From contig NZ_QDFY01000014.1 in NCBI RefSeq assembly GCF_003347635.1, forward strand, positions 1-64,000: DNA of 64,000 nt, written 5' to 3'. Shown here one piece after another: positions 55,174 to 64,000 of the stretch. This DNA comes from Sphingosinicella terrae. Its GTDB lineage: Bacteria; Pseudomonadota; Alphaproteobacteria; Sphingomonadales; Sphingomonadaceae. Within the stretch, counting starts at the first letter, position 1; every line of letters starts with the position of its first letter. The translations under genes and the position numbers were made by a program. The notes beneath the pieces are model-generated. The model did not search any database. It saw only the letters and a list, made by a program, of their open reading frames with translations, and was not told the origin of the DNA.

Positions 55174-56919
55174 TTATTTGGCCCGCGCCAGCTCCCACGA
55201 AATGGTCATGCCTTCGGATGGCGTCTCTCCGGCGATGACCAGCTGGAGCGTCGGATGCGGCCTGGCATGGCCATCGATCCACAAGCTGTCCTCGGTCGAA
55301 AGCATTCCGCCGCGGCAGCGAAACTGCCAGACACCGCCGCCGCGGACGCGCAGCAAGGCCCCTTGACCATCCGCCGTGGTCGTCGCCTCGAGTCCCGGAG
55401 CAAGGTGGAAGCGGACGGCGAAGGGAGTGGGCTCCCCGCGCCGCCGCCGTTTGGCCGCGGCGTAGAGCCGATCTTCGCCGCTGAGCTGGCGCCCGTCCGA
55501 CGATAGAACCAGCCTGCGCTCGTGGACGAGCCCGAAGCGCCTGACATAACCGTCATGGGTGGCCTCCACCCGCATCACTCCGCCGGTCTCGTCCCTCGAC
55601 GTCTCGACCTCGGCAACGCCCTTGCCGAGCGAACCGTCCTCGTGAATCGCGGTCGAATTGCGATCACCAAGCGTGAGCGTCGAATGCGCGGCAGTGGTGC
55701 GCAAGGCGTGGACGAGCTCGGCTGGAAGGGTCCCTTTGGCATCGCCGACGCCGCCGCAATTGATGACCAGCCGTCGACCGCTTTCCGAGAATTCGAAAGC
55801 GAGTGTAGAGGCGCAGCCGCCGATGAGCGCGCGCGGGGGCGGGGGCGGGGCCGCGTCGAACACCAGCACGCTCGCCTTCGCCTGGAGGCGCTGATAGCCC
55901 CATCCGCGGGCTCGCCGCAGCGGCCGGACGTCGGTTCCGGACCCTTCGACGGCGGCGAGCACGCGCCGGCGGTTCGCCATGTTGCCGCCCTGCCAGCTCG
56001 ACAATGCCTCATCGCCCAACGTCGCCGCCAGCAAGGCGGAGGCGGCGGCGGCGAGCGCATCCGACAACCATTCGGGAACGTCCCGGCGCCCGGCAATGTA
56101 GACCGCGCGCAGCTGCGCGAGAGTTTCGACCAATGCCAGCTGCTCGCCCGGAGAACGGCTGGTCAGGCCGCCATCGTCATGCAACGAGACGGCAAGCGCC
56201 CGCATGAGACCGGCCTCGCCGGAGCGCAGCCTGGCCGGGCCGCCCTGAACAACCACAGCGGCAGCGATGACGCCGCTCCAGGCGAGGATGCGCGGGAGGC
56301 CCGGAAGAACCTTGTCGGCAGAGCGATCCAGGTGGCGGGCACCGCGCGCAAGCGCGTGAAGCAGGCGCGAGCGGTGGACGAGATCGGGGCTCGACAGGAG
56401 ATAGGGAGCGTAAGCCGTCCAGAACAGGATCCGTCGCCCCCACATGTCGGCGCGCCAGGCGGGCTCCGTCACCTCGTCGCCGAATGCGTCGAGCCATTTG
56501 CGGGCGAGCGCTTCCGCCAGCTTGGCGCCGCGCTCGCGAGTCGTGGCAGCGGCAAGGTCGCGCAGCCAGGCAAAGCTCTGCAGCCAGCCGGTGAAGTCCG
56601 CCGGAAGACCGACCGTCCGGAAGTCCATCCCCTCGGCCGGAACTTCGGTCCCGCCATGGACGAAGCGCCCCTGAAGCAGGGCTTCCCCGGCGGCACGATC
56701 CCCCGCGATCGGGTCCTTGGGCACCGCCAGCAGCCGCAGGGGCACGCGGCCGCGAAGGCGCAGCTTGTGGAGCGGCGTCTGCCAGGCCAGCCGATTGAGA
56801 CGATAGTTGAGCCGTTCGATCAGGGAGAGGCCCCGATCATCGCCGACCCTGATCAGCTTCCTTCCCTGCTCGCCTTCCTGCTCGCCGACCTCAGGGTCGA
56901 TCCGCTCGAATAGGCTCAT
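55174..56919 (-). CDS. Heparinase II/III family protein
   Basis: 581 residues. The first half has the (alpha/alpha) helical character of the family, and the C-terminal half, from [19 protein letters not shown], is the heparinase II/III beta-sandwich with NSTAIHEDG and [10 protein letters not shown]-type segments. Such proteins are polysaccharide lyases or related. No obvious signal peptide is seen, unlike secreted lyases. Its ATG overlaps the rpe stop by four bases, so translation is coupled. The substrate is unknown. Confidence 0.8.
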   Translation of the reverse strand: MSLFERIDPEVGEQEGEQGRKLIRVGDDRGLSLIERLNYRLNRLAWQTPLHKLRLRGRVPLRLLAVPKDPIAGDRAAGEALLQGRFVHGGTEVPAEGMDFRTVGLPADFTGWLQSFAWLRDLAAATTRERGAKLAEALARKWLDAFGDEVTEPAWRADMWGRRILFWTAYAPYLLSSPDLVHRSRLLHALARGARHLDRSADKVLPGLPRILAWSGVIAAAVVVQGGPARLRSGEAGLMRALAVSLHDDGGLTSRSPGEQLALVETLAQLRAVYIAGRRDVPEWLSDALAAAASALLAATLGDEALSSWQGGNMANRRRVLAAVEGSGTDVRPLRRARGWGYQRLQAKASVLVFDAAPPPPPRALIGGCASTLAFEFSESGRRLVINCGGVGDAKGTLPAELVHALRTTAAHSTLTLGDRNSTAIHEDGSLGKGVAEVETSRDETGGVMRVEATHDGYVRRFGLVHERRLVLSSDGRQLSGEDRLYAAAKRRRRGEPTPFAVRFHLAPGLEATTTADGQGALLRVRGGGVWQFRCRGGMLSTEDSLWIDGHARPHPTLQLVIAGETPSEGMTISWELARAK

Positions 56920-57575
56920 CCCCGCAGTGCCTTGATGTTGGCGGCATAAGCCTGCGGACCGCCGCGAAAGGTCGCGGTGCCGGCCACGAGCGCATCCGCG
57001 CCGGCATCGATTATTCGGCGGCAATTGCCTTGATCGACCCCACCATCGACCTCCAGATCGATCGGTTTGCCGAGCTTGTCGATACTCTTGCGGATCGCCT
57101 CGATCTTGCGAAGCTGGCTTTCGATGAAGCTCTGGCCGCCGAAACCGGGATTGACGCTCATGACGAGCACCAGGTCGATTTCCTCAAGGACATAATCGAG
57201 CATCTTCGCCGGCGTGGCGGGATTGAGCGACACGCCTGCCTTCTTGCCGAGGGACTTGATGTGCTGGAGGGTGCGATGAAGATGAGGGCCCGCCTCCGGA
57301 TGGACGGTGATGATGTCGGCGCCCGCATCGGCGAAGGCCTGCAGGTAGGAGTCGACCGGCGAGATCATCAGGTGGACGTCGAACGGCTTGGCAGTGTGGG
57401 AGCGCAGCGCCTTCACCACGCCGGGTCCGATCGTGATGTTCGGGACGAAGTGGCCGTCCATGACGTCGACATGGATCCAGTCCGCGCCGGCCGCATCGAT
57501 CGCGCGCACCTCCTCGCCAAGGCGGGCGAAATCGGCCGACAGAATGGACGGTGAGATGCGGACGGGCTGCTGCAC
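56916..57575 (-). CDS. rpe: Ribulose-phosphate 3-epimerase
   Basis: 219 residues from a GTG (57573-57575). TIM barrel with [47 protein letters not shown] and DGGVDQGN. It interconverts ribulose-5-phosphate and xylulose-5-phosphate in the pentose phosphate pathway. Overlaps the heparinase gene. Confidence 0.96.
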   Translation of the reverse strand: MQQPVRISPSILSADFARLGEEVRAIDAAGADWIHVDVMDGHFVPNITIGPGVVKALRSHTAKPFDVHLMISPVDSYLQAFADAGADIITVHPEAGPHLHRTLQHIKSLGKKAGVSLNPATPAKMLDYVLEEIDLVLVMSVNPGFGGQSFIESQLRKIEAIRKSIDKLGKPIDLEVDGGVDQGNCRRIIDAGADALVAGTATFRGGPQAYAANIKALRG

Positions 57576-57680
57576 GCGCGAATCCTATCACCGGCGCGAG
57601 TCGGCGGGCAAGGAAGGGGAAGCACTTATCCCCGCTTTATTGCCGCTCCGGGCGGGATGACCGGCCGCGGAACCCGCGTC

Positions 57681-58925
57681 TCAGCCTTCCCGTGCAAAAA
57701 GCGCCATGTAGAAGCTGTCGGCGCCTCCGCATTCGCCCCAAAGGCCGGGCAGGAGCCGTTTCTCCTCGATCAGGCGGAAGTCGGCCGGCGCGCCCGCGAA
57801 ATCCTGGACGACCTGCTCCCCTTCCTCTGGTTCGATCGAGCAGACGGAATAGACGAGCCTCCCGCCGGGCTTCAGCCAGTACGCCGCCCGATTCAGCATC
57901 GCCTTTTGCGACTCGGCCAAAGCGGCGATCGCGGAGGGCCGTACTCGATGGAGCACGTCGGGATGACGCCTGAAGATGCCCGTCGCCGAGCAAGGCGCAT
58001 CGAGCAGGATCGCGTCGACGGGCTGCGTCGGCGCCCAGCGCATCAGATCGGCCACGACGACTTCGGCCTCGAGGCCCGTGCGGATGAGATTGGCGGTTAG
58101 TCGTGCAAGACGACTTTCGGAGATGTCGACCGCAGTGACCTTCCATCCCGCCGCGGCAAGCTGCATCGTCTTGCCCCCCGGTGCGGCGCACAGGTCGAGG
58201 ACGGTGCGGCCATGACCGGGTCCAAGCAGGCGCGCCGGCATCGATGCGGCGATGTCCTGCACCCACCAGTCCCCTTCGCCATAGCCGGTCAGCCCGGCGA
58301 CGGCGGCACCGCGCTCGAGCCGCAAATGCCCCAGCAGCAAGCTGATTCCTTCAAGGCCCGAAGGGAGCTTGTCCTCTGGAAAGCCGATGTCGAGCGGCGG
58401 CGGCGAGGCGATCTGGAGCGCCGCCGCCTCAACCACGGCATCGCCCCAAGCCCGGCGCCAGCGTTCGGCAACGTCGGCGGGCAGCATCGGTGTTTCCGGC
58501 AAGGTCCAACCCTGGCGCATCACGGTGCCGAACACGCCGTGGACCAGCCGGCGCGGCCCGCCCTCGACGAGGGGCAAGGCGGTGGCGATGGCGGCGTGAG
58601 GCGGTGTTCCCAGCACCAACGCCTGGACGAGGGCGATTCTCAGCGCCAAACGCGCCTTCGAGTCGTCGGGAAGACGTTGGCGGGTAGCCCGATCGATCAG
58701 CGCATCCAGATCGGGCAAACGGCGAAGCGCCTCCGCCGCGATGGCGTGCGCCAGCGCGCCGTCCTCTGTCTTGGCCAATCCGCGCGTGGCCGCTCCCAGC
58801 GCGGACTCGATCGGCAGCCCCTTGCGCAGCACGGCATCGAGGAGGCGCATCGCCGCCCGCCGGGCGGGCACGCCGATGGCCTCGGCGCCGCCCGTCGAGC
58901 GGCCGCGACGATCCGTCTCGACCAC
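57681..58925 (-). CDS. rsmB: 16S rRNA m5C methyltransferase RsmB (Sun/Fmu)
   Basis: 414 residues. An N-terminal NusB-like helical domain (residues about 20-145) is followed by the SAM-dependent methyltransferase domain with DLCAAPGGKT (SAM loop), LDAPCSATG and a second catalytic Cys in VYSVCSIEPEEGE. It methylates C967 of 16S rRNA in E. coli. The start could be the GTG at 58923-58925, five bases past htpX, or a GTG 54 bases further in (VPARRAAMRLLD). Confidence 0.93.
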   Translation of the reverse strand: MVETDRRGRSTGGAEAIGVPARRAAMRLLDAVLRKGLPIESALGAATRGLAKTEDGALAHAIAAEALRRLPDLDALIDRATRQRLPDDSKARLALRIALVQALVLGTPPHAAIATALPLVEGGPRRLVHGVFGTVMRQGWTLPETPMLPADVAERWRRAWGDAVVEAAALQIASPPPLDIGFPEDKLPSGLEGISLLLGHLRLERGAAVAGLTGYGEGDWWVQDIAASMPARLLGPGHGRTVLDLCAAPGGKTMQLAAAGWKVTAVDISESRLARLTANLIRTGLEAEVVVADLMRWAPTQPVDAILLDAPCSATGIFRRHPDVLHRVRPSAIAALAESQKAMLNRAAYWLKPGGRLVYSVCSIEPEEGEQVVQDFAGAPADFRLIEEKRLLPGLWGECGGADSFYMALFAREG

Positions 58926-58930
58926 GCGCG

Positions 58931-59863
58931 TCAGTTCCGGCGAAGCGGATTCAGCGCGCTGGTCGGACGGCGGCTGGGGGGAACTGCGGCGCGGCGCGGC
59001 GCGGGCTCGGCCAAAGGCGGCGTCCCATGGAGGCCAAGCTCCCCCGCCATGCGCTCGAGTTCCGCGATCCGGTTCTCGGTGGCAGGATGGGTCGAGAACA
59101 GGCTGTCGCCGCGACCGAGGCCGGGGACGATATAGAGCGCGGCAGCCGCCGGATTGCGCGCAGCGACCGGGTTGGGGATGCGCGACGCACCCTCGGCGAG
59201 CTTGCGCAAAGCCGACGCCAGATGGCGCGGATCGCCATGGATCTCGGCGGCGCCTCGATCGGCGCCATATTCGCGGGTTCGGCTGATCGCGAGCTGCACG
59301 ATCATCGCCGCGAACGGCGCGACGATCACGGCGAGCAGCATGGCGACGAGATTGCCGCGGCTGTCATTGCCGCGGAAGAACAGGCCGAAATTGGCCAGCA
59401 TGGAAATCGCGCCGGCGATCGTCGCTGTCATCGTCATAATGAGGGTGTCGCGGTTGCGGACGTGGGCGAGCTCGTGCGCCATCACCGCGGCGACCTCCTC
59501 GCGGCTCAGGATGGCGAGCAGACCCGTCGTTGCGGCGACGGCCGCGTTTTCCGGGTTGCGGCCGGTGGCAAATGCGTTCGGATGCGGGGAATCGATCAGA
59601 TAGACGCGAGGCACCGGGAGCCCCGCTCGGCGGGCAAGCCCCGCGACCAGACCATGGAGCTGCGGCGCCGACGCGGCATCAACCTCCTTCGCGTTGTGCA
59701 TGCGAAGGACGATCTTGTCCGCATTCCAGTAGGTGAAAAGGTTCATGCCGGCAGCGACCAGGAACGCGATGAGAGCACCACCGGTCCCGCCGAGCGTATA
59801 GCCCAGCGCCATGAACAAAGCGGTCAGCGCCGCCAGCAGCATCATGGTCTTGAATCCGTTCAT
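58931..59863 (-). CDS. htpX: Protease HtpX
   Basis: 310 residues. Four membrane segments, metallopeptidase motif [10 protein letters not shown] with a later Glu in REYGADR, and [14 protein letters not shown]. It degrades misfolded membrane proteins together with FtsH. The C-terminal 25 residues ([15 protein letters not shown]) are basic and Pro-rich. The ATG at 59861-59863 is preceded by GAAGG. Divergent from the DUF1674 gene. Confidence 0.94.
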   Translation of the reverse strand: MNGFKTMMLLAALTALFMALGYTLGGTGGALIAFLVAAGMNLFTYWNADKIVLRMHNAKEVDAASAPQLHGLVAGLARRAGLPVPRVYLIDSPHPNAFATGRNPENAAVAATTGLLAILSREEVAAVMAHELAHVRNRDTLIMTMTATIAGAISMLANFGLFFRGNDSRGNLVAMLLAVIVAPFAAMIVQLAISRTREYGADRGAAEIHGDPRHLASALRKLAEGASRIPNPVAARNPAAAALYIVPGLGRGDSLFSTHPATENRIAELERMAGELGLHGTPPLAEPAPRRAAVPPSRRPTSALNPLRRN

Positions 59864-59930
59864 CTTGCCTTCTGCGCCTCCGCCCCCGAAATGTGGGTTC
59901 GCCACCCCTCGAATTCAAACGGAAACCGCC

Positions 59931-60101
59931 ATGCCCGGACAGCGTCCGTCCCATCTCGACCCCCCCGCCTATCTGTCGAAAAGTCCGCCGGTGCCGCGCC
60001 CGGGGCCTGAGCGGCAGACGAACGAGACCGGAGGTCCCAAGGGAGAGGAGCCGACCCGCTACGGCGACTGGGAGAATAAGGGTATCTGCTGGGACTTCTG
60101 A
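59931..60101 (+). CDS. DUF1674 (SdhAF4-like) succinate dehydrogenase assembly protein
   Basis: 56 residues. The C-terminal signature GPKGEEPTRYGDWENKGICWDF is the DUF1674 motif (ending D-[WY]-E-x-[KN]-G-R/I-x-x-DF). Human SDHAF4 belongs to this family and helps SdhA mature. Pro-rich N-terminus. ATG at 59931 is chosen because the frame before it is antisense to htpX. Confidence 0.85.
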   Translation: MPGQRPSHLDPPAYLSKSPPVPRPGPERQTNETGGPKGEEPTRYGDWENKGICWDF

Positions 60102-60122
60102 TCCGCGAACGGTTAGGACCGA

Positions 60123-61103
60123 TTAGAAGCCCTCGCTCCTGAGCGGCCGGGCGAGCAAGTGATCGACCACCTCGCTCACCGACGATTCCTCGGCGAGAAG
60201 AGCGCAGACGGCCGCTACGATCGGCATGTCGACGCCGAGCGCGTCGGCCGCGCGCATGAGCACTGGCGCTGTGAAAGCGCCTTCCGCGACGGTGCGGCGG
60301 TCGGCGAGAAGGTCTGCCGCTTTGGCCCCCTCCCCGATCCCCTTGCCCAGGCTGAAGTTGCGCGAGCTGGTCGACGAGCAGGTGAGGACGAGATCCCCGA
60401 GGCCCGCCAGTCCCGCCAGCGTTTCCGGTCGGGCTCCCTTGGCCAGACCGAAGCGGGTCATCTCGGCAAAGCCGCGCGAGATGAGCGCCGAGCGTGCATT
60501 GAGCCCGAGGCCCCGGCCGTCGACAACGCCGCAGGCGATGGCGAGCACGTTCTTGACCGCGCCGCCCACTTCCGCACCCGCCACGTCGTCCGAATAATAG
60601 GGACGGAAAGCGGGGCGGGCGATGCGGGCAATCAGCCGCTCGCCGAGCCCGGCATCCGCGGCGGCAAGAGTCACCGCGGTCGGCAGGCCGGCCGCCACTT
60701 CATGGGCGAAGGTGGGACCGGACAGCACCGCGATCGGAGAGGCGGGCTGCGCCTCGGTGGCCACTTCGTGCATGAGCAGCCCGCTGCCCTCCTCGATCCC
60801 CTTCGCGCAGAGCACGAGCGGGCGACCCTCGGCCGGAACGGCGCCAAGAATTGCGCGAAGATGCTGGGCCGGGGCGACGACGAGAAAGACATCGCACGGC
60901 TCCATCTTCGCCAGATCGCCGACGGCGCGGATCGCGGGGCTGAGCCGTGCCCCCTTCAGAAAGAGCGGATTCTCATGGCGATCGTTGATGGCTTCGACCA
61001 CTTCCGGCTCGCGCGCCCAGATGATCACGTCCTGGTCATCCGCCGCCGCGACCTGGGCCAAGGCGGTTCCCCAGGCGCCGGCGCCGACGACGCCGATCCT
61101 CAC
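60123..61103 (-). CDS. gpsA: Glycerol-3-phosphate dehydrogenase [NAD(P)+]
   Basis: 326 residues from a GTG (61101-61103). Rossmann motif [13 protein letters not shown], then [17 protein letters not shown], catalytic Lys in [13 protein letters not shown] and [10 protein letters not shown]. It supplies glycerol-3-phosphate for phospholipids. GTGA overlap with tsaD. Confidence 0.96.
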   Translation of the reverse strand: MRIGVVGAGAWGTALAQVAAADDQDVIIWAREPEVVEAINDRHENPLFLKGARLSPAIRAVGDLAKMEPCDVFLVVAPAQHLRAILGAVPAEGRPLVLCAKGIEEGSGLLMHEVATEAQPASPIAVLSGPTFAHEVAAGLPTAVTLAAADAGLGERLIARIARPAFRPYYSDDVAGAEVGGAVKNVLAIACGVVDGRGLGLNARSALISRGFAEMTRFGLAKGARPETLAGLAGLGDLVLTCSSTSSRNFSLGKGIGEGAKAADLLADRRTVAEGAFTAPVLMRAADALGVDMPIVAAVCALLAEESSVSEVVDHLLARPLRSEGF

Positions 61104-62134
61104 GCCTTCACCCCCGCACCGCGAGCCGGTTCGGCCGCGGGGTCAAGCGGCCATCGCGCCCGCGCCGGCGCCTCTAGGCCGTCGATCAAGCCTGCCTCGA
61201 AGCGGAGCGCGCCGGCCCAGGCGATCATCGCCGCATTGTCCGTACACAACCAGAGCGGCGGCGCCACGAATGGCAGGTCCGCGGCCGTTGCCAGGCCGGT
61301 CAGCGCCGACCGGATCGGCGTGTTGGCGGCGACGCCCCCGGCGACGACGAGCGCGTTGACGCCGGGCGAGCGGTCGAGAGCGCGCGCGGTGCGATCGACG
61401 AGGCAATCGACCACCGCCTGCTGGAACGAGGCTGCGAGATCCTCGCCGCGATACAGCCCGGATTCGCGCGCGCGCAGCACCGCGCTCTTGAGGCCGGCGA
61501 AGGAGAAATGCGGCTCATCCGAGCCCACGAGCGGACGGGGCAGCGGCACCGCCCGGGGATCGCCCGCTTCCGCGGCCGCCTCGACGGCCGGGCCGCCCGG
61601 ATAGCCGAGGCCGAGGAGCTTCGCGGTCTTGTCGAAGGCTTCCCCGGCCGCATCGTCGATCGTCGTCGCCAGCCGCCGGTAGCGTCCGAGCCCCTCTACC
61701 CGCAGCAGCTGACAATGGCCGCCCGAGACGAGAAGCAGCAGGTACGGAAAATCGAGATCGGGATCGCTCAGCATCGGTGAGAGCGCGTGCGCCTCGAGAT
61801 GATTGAGGGCGATGAGCGGCTTGCCCGTCGCCAAGGCAAGGCCCTTCGCCGTGACCAGCCCGACCATCACCCCGCCGATCAGGCCCGGTCCGGCGGTGGC
61901 GGCAATGGCGTCGACCGAGTCCAATGCAATGTCCGCTTCCGCCAGCACCTCCTCGACGAGACGCGGCAGAATCTCGACATGCGCCCGGGCGGCGATTTCC
62001 GGTACGACGCCGCCGAAGGGCCGGTGCGCCGCCTCCTGTCCTGCCAGCCGGTGGGCAAGCACCCGGCGGTCGCTCGTGACCAGGGCCGCCGCCGTCTCGT
62101 CGCAGCTCGATTCGATGCCGAGGATCAGGCTCAT
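61100..62134 (-). CDS. tsaD: tRNA N6-threonylcarbamoyladenosine transferase TsaD
   Basis: 344 residues. [16 protein letters not shown] opening, metal motif NHLEAH (HxxxH, residues 112-116), [10 protein letters not shown] and GGVAAN. It puts the threonylcarbamoyl group on A37 of ANN-decoding tRNAs. Co-transcribed with gpsA. Divergent from hemC across 94 bases. Confidence 0.97.
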   Translation of the reverse strand: MSLILGIESSCDETAAALVTSDRRVLAHRLAGQEAAHRPFGGVVPEIAARAHVEILPRLVEEVLAEADIALDSVDAIAATAGPGLIGGVMVGLVTAKGLALATGKPLIALNHLEAHALSPMLSDPDLDFPYLLLLVSGGHCQLLRVEGLGRYRRLATTIDDAAGEAFDKTAKLLGLGYPGGPAVEAAAEAGDPRAVPLPRPLVGSDEPHFSFAGLKSAVLRARESGLYRGEDLAASFQQAVVDCLVDRTARALDRSPGVNALVVAGGVAANTPIRSALTGLATAADLPFVAPPLWLCTDNAAMIAWAGALRFEAGLIDGLEAPARARWPLDPAAEPARGAGVKA

Positions 62135-62228
62135 CGCGCCCTCCCTGCCATTCGCGACGTCGAACCGCTAGTCGTTCACCGCGCCAAGTAGCTTCCACGC
62201 CCGCCCATCCGCGGCTAGCAGGTCGCCG

Positions 62229-63119
62229 ATGGACCGCCCTCTCCGCATCGGCACCCGCGGCTCGCCGCTCGCGCTCGCCCAGGCTCGAATGGTCGCGACG
62301 GCCCTTCGGGATGCGCACGGCTGGGCCGAGGCGATGGTCGATATCGTCCCGATCACCACCACCGGCGACAGGATACAGGACCGGCCGCTGGCCGAGGTGG
62401 GCGGCAAGGCGCTCTGGACGAAAGAGCTCGATCGTTGCCTGGTCGAGGGGCGAACCGATCTTTCCGTTCATTCGATGAAGGACGTCGAGACGATCCGCCC
62501 CGCCGCCCTGGTCATAGCGGCCATGCTTCCCCGCGCGGATCCGCGAGATCGGCTGATCGGCGCGGAGTCGCTCGCGTCTCTGCCCGCCTCTGCCTGCGTC
62601 GGCACGTCGTCGCCGCGCCGCCGTGCCCAGTTGCTGGCGCGCCGGCCCGACCTGCGCATTGTGACCCTGCGCGGCAATGTCCAGACCAGGCTGGCCAAGC
62701 TCGGTGCCGGCGAAGTGGATGCGACATTGCTCGCCGCCGCGGGGCTCGACCGGATCGGGCTTCACGAGGTCGGCAGGCTGATCGAGGATATGGTCCCGGC
62801 CCCATCGCAGGGAGCGATCGGGATCGAGGTGCTGGCGGATGACGCGCGTGTCCGCTCTCTGGTCGCGGCCATCGATCACCAGGCGACGCACGCCTGCGTC
62901 GGTGCCGAGCGCGCCTTTCTCGCCGCGATCGGCGGCGACTGCCGCTCTGCGGTCGCCGCCCATGCCCGGCTGGACGGTGATCGGCTTCGGCTGACGGCGG
63001 AGATACTCGCCCCGGACGGCAGCGAGGTGCAGGCCGGCGAAGGAGAGACGCCGGCGGAGCTGGCGCGGCGTCTCCTGACCCAGGCCAGCCCGGCGCTGCG
63101 CGCAATGTTCGGGCATTGA
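62229..63119 (+). CDS. hemC: Hydroxymethylbilane synthase
   Basis: 296 residues. IGTRGSPLALAQA, VHSMKDVET, GTSSPRRRAQLL and Cys238 in GDCRSA, which holds the dipyrromethane cofactor. It joins four porphobilinogens into hydroxymethylbilane. TTGA overlap with hemD. Confidence 0.97.
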   Translation: MDRPLRIGTRGSPLALAQARMVATALRDAHGWAEAMVDIVPITTTGDRIQDRPLAEVGGKALWTKELDRCLVEGRTDLSVHSMKDVETIRPAALVIAAMLPRADPRDRLIGAESLASLPASACVGTSSPRRRAQLLARRPDLRIVTLRGNVQTRLAKLGAGEVDATLLAAAGLDRIGLHEVGRLIEDMVPAPSQGAIGIEVLADDARVRSLVAAIDHQATHACVGAERAFLAAIGGDCRSAVAAHARLDGDRLRLTAEILAPDGSEVQAGEGETPAELARRLLTQASPALRAMFGH

Positions 63120-63808
63120 CGGGCAAGGTCCTGGTGCTGCGCCCGCAGCCGGCCGCCGAGGTCACCGCGGAACGGGCTCGCAAATTGGGGCTCGCGCCGA
63201 TTGTCGCGCCCTTGTTCCAAATCGAGCCGCTCCCTTGGGATCCTCCGCCCCCTTCGCTCTACGACGCCGTGATGGTGACCAGTGCGAGCGCGATACGCTG
63301 TGCCGGTGACGGCTTGACGTCATTCCTGCCCTTGCCCTGCTATGCCGTGGGCGAGGCTAGCGCCGCGGCAGCGCAACGGGCGGGATTCGCGGACGTCCGG
63401 ACCGGGACCTTGGACGGCGCCGCTTTGGTGGCGATGATGGCGGCCGACGGCGTCGGTCGGGCCTTCCACCCCGCCGGGGAGGATCGCAGCCGGCTCCCGG
63501 ATACAGGGGTGCGCATCGATCCCGTCGTCGTCTACGCCGCCCGGGCAGAAAGGTGCCTGCCGGTCGAAGCCGCGCGCGCGATCGAGGAAGGCGCGCTGGT
63601 CCTGCTCCACTCGCCGCGAGCGGCTGTCCACTTCGCCGGCCTTGTCGGGCTGGAGCGTGGTCGCATCGGCTTGGCGGCCATCAGCGCCGCGGCAGCTAAG
63701 GCCGCCGGGTCCGGCTGGCGATCGATCGACATTGCCCCGCGTCCACGCGACGAAGCGTTGCTGGAGCTTGCCGCAAAGCTGTGCCAGACTGACCGCGATG
63801 ATCGGTGA
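63116..63808 (+). CDS. hemD: Uroporphyrinogen-III synthase
   Basis: 230 residues from a TTG start at 63116-63118 that overlaps the hemC stop. The protein LTGKVLVLRPQPAAEVTAERARKLG and later MVTSASAIR / LLHSPRAAVHFAGLV segments match the two-domain HemD fold. It cyclises hydroxymethylbilane with ring-D inversion. Sequence conservation in this family is low; the gene order hemC-hemD supports the call. Confidence 0.88.
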   Translation: MTGKVLVLRPQPAAEVTAERARKLGLAPIVAPLFQIEPLPWDPPPPSLYDAVMVTSASAIRCAGDGLTSFLPLPCYAVGEASAAAAQRAGFADVRTGTLDGAALVAMMAADGVGRAFHPAGEDRSRLPDTGVRIDPVVVYAARAERCLPVEAARAIEEGALVLLHSPRAAVHFAGLVGLERGRIGLAAISAAAAKAAGSGWRSIDIAPRPRDEALLELAAKLCQTDRDDR

Positions 63809-64000
63809 AGAAGAGCGTCTCGAAGCGCGGCCCGCAATCGCCAGGCGGCGGCCGCTGCTCGTCTATCTCCTCCTTGCCGCCCTCTTCTTCCTGATCGGTT
63901 TGGCCGCGGCGGCTTGGATTTTGTCGCGCTGGGAGAGTGGCGCGCGCATGTTGGGCATCGCGCCGGAGCCACCGGCGATCGTTCAGACGGATGATCCGCC
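63798..64000 (+). CDS. Membrane protein downstream of hemCD, N-terminal part
   Basis: ATG at 63798 overlaps the hemD end by 11 bases. The 67 visible residues have a basic N-terminus, one membrane helix (LLVYLLLAALFFLIGLAAAAW) and a Pro/Glu-rich start of a periplasmic part. The position after hemCD is where alphaproteobacteria often encode mitofilin-like or HemX-type anchored proteins, but the rest is off the edge and the family cannot be decided. Confidence 0.6.
   Translation, partial: MIGEEERLEARPAIARRRPLLVYLLLAALFFLIGLAAAAWILSRWESGARMLGIAPEPPAIVQTDDP

Overview
The window is high-GC, densely packed chromosomal DNA with no insertion sequence, phage gene, tRNA, rRNA or CRISPR array that I can recognise. 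The gene set points to an alphaproteobacterium of the order Sphingomonadales: mipZ followed by a J-domain gene and a pgmG-type phosphohexomutase; an lptC-lptA-lptB-rpoN block; DUF3572 and DUF1674 (SdhAF4-like) genes; a DivK-type regulator beside rpmG; a LigC-type DNA ligase; and a PrsK-PrsR-PrsT exopolysaccharide regulatory operon. The genus cannot be read from the window.

Layout. 0-5.6 kb: start of etfB, sucC, an exported pentapeptide/LprI-like protein, two divergent small lipoproteins and an FAD-linked oxidase. 5.6-9.9 kb (minus strand): rnd-lptC-lptA, a 193-base gap, then lptB-rpoN. 10-17.4 kb: two TerC/DUF808-type membrane proteins, a glycine-rich double cold-shock protein with a textbook terminator, an ATP-dependent DNA ligase coupled to an alpha/beta-hydrolase remnant, a membrane metallophosphoesterase and a GDT1-type cation exchanger. 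17.5-24.2 kb: rpmG behind an attenuator-like terminator, a DivK homologue with a long acidic tail, DUF3572-HAD, RidA-GDPD-acyltransferase, an S9 peptidase and a Sel1 protein. 24.2-28 kb: panC divergent from mipZ-J-domain protein-pgmG-small membrane protein. 28-31.7 kb: ligase-associated exonuclease and helicase, divergent around a tiny membrane-protein gene. 31.7-39.7 kb: regulatory and stress genes, namely a VOC protein behind a MerR-type promoter, an ECF42-YCII pair behind its own ECF-type promoter, a PepSY-OmpR-histidine kinase set, an amidohydrolase, and a SnoaL-TetR pair with a perfect palindromic operator. 39.7-50.5 kb: ABC-F protein; the polysaccharide operon glycosyltransferase-prsK-prsR-prsT; mannose-1-phosphate guanylyltransferase and an aldo-keto reductase. 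50.5-64 kb: mostly housekeeping genes (exoribonuclease, purH, CHASE hybrid kinase, heparinase-like protein, rpe, rsmB, htpX, DUF1674, gpsA, tsaD, hemC, hemD and the start of a membrane protein).

Working together. Sigma-54 (rpoN) and the sigma-54 activator PrsR (GAFTGA motif present) lie in the same window, and PgmG plus ManC can feed GDP-mannose to the polysaccharide the Prs operon presumably controls. The helicase/exonuclease pair and the DNA ligase are parts of one repair module that is split over 13 kb here, with its usual fourth member (PdeM) not found. No gene cluster looks wholly unprecedented. The most interesting material is regulatory: a structured 317-base gap with nested leader ORFs between a response regulator and its kinase, an 11-bp-period direct repeat upstream of pepSY, a MerR-type 19-bp-spacer promoter, an ECF-type promoter, a perfect TetR-type palindrome and an attenuator-like hairpin in front of rpmG.
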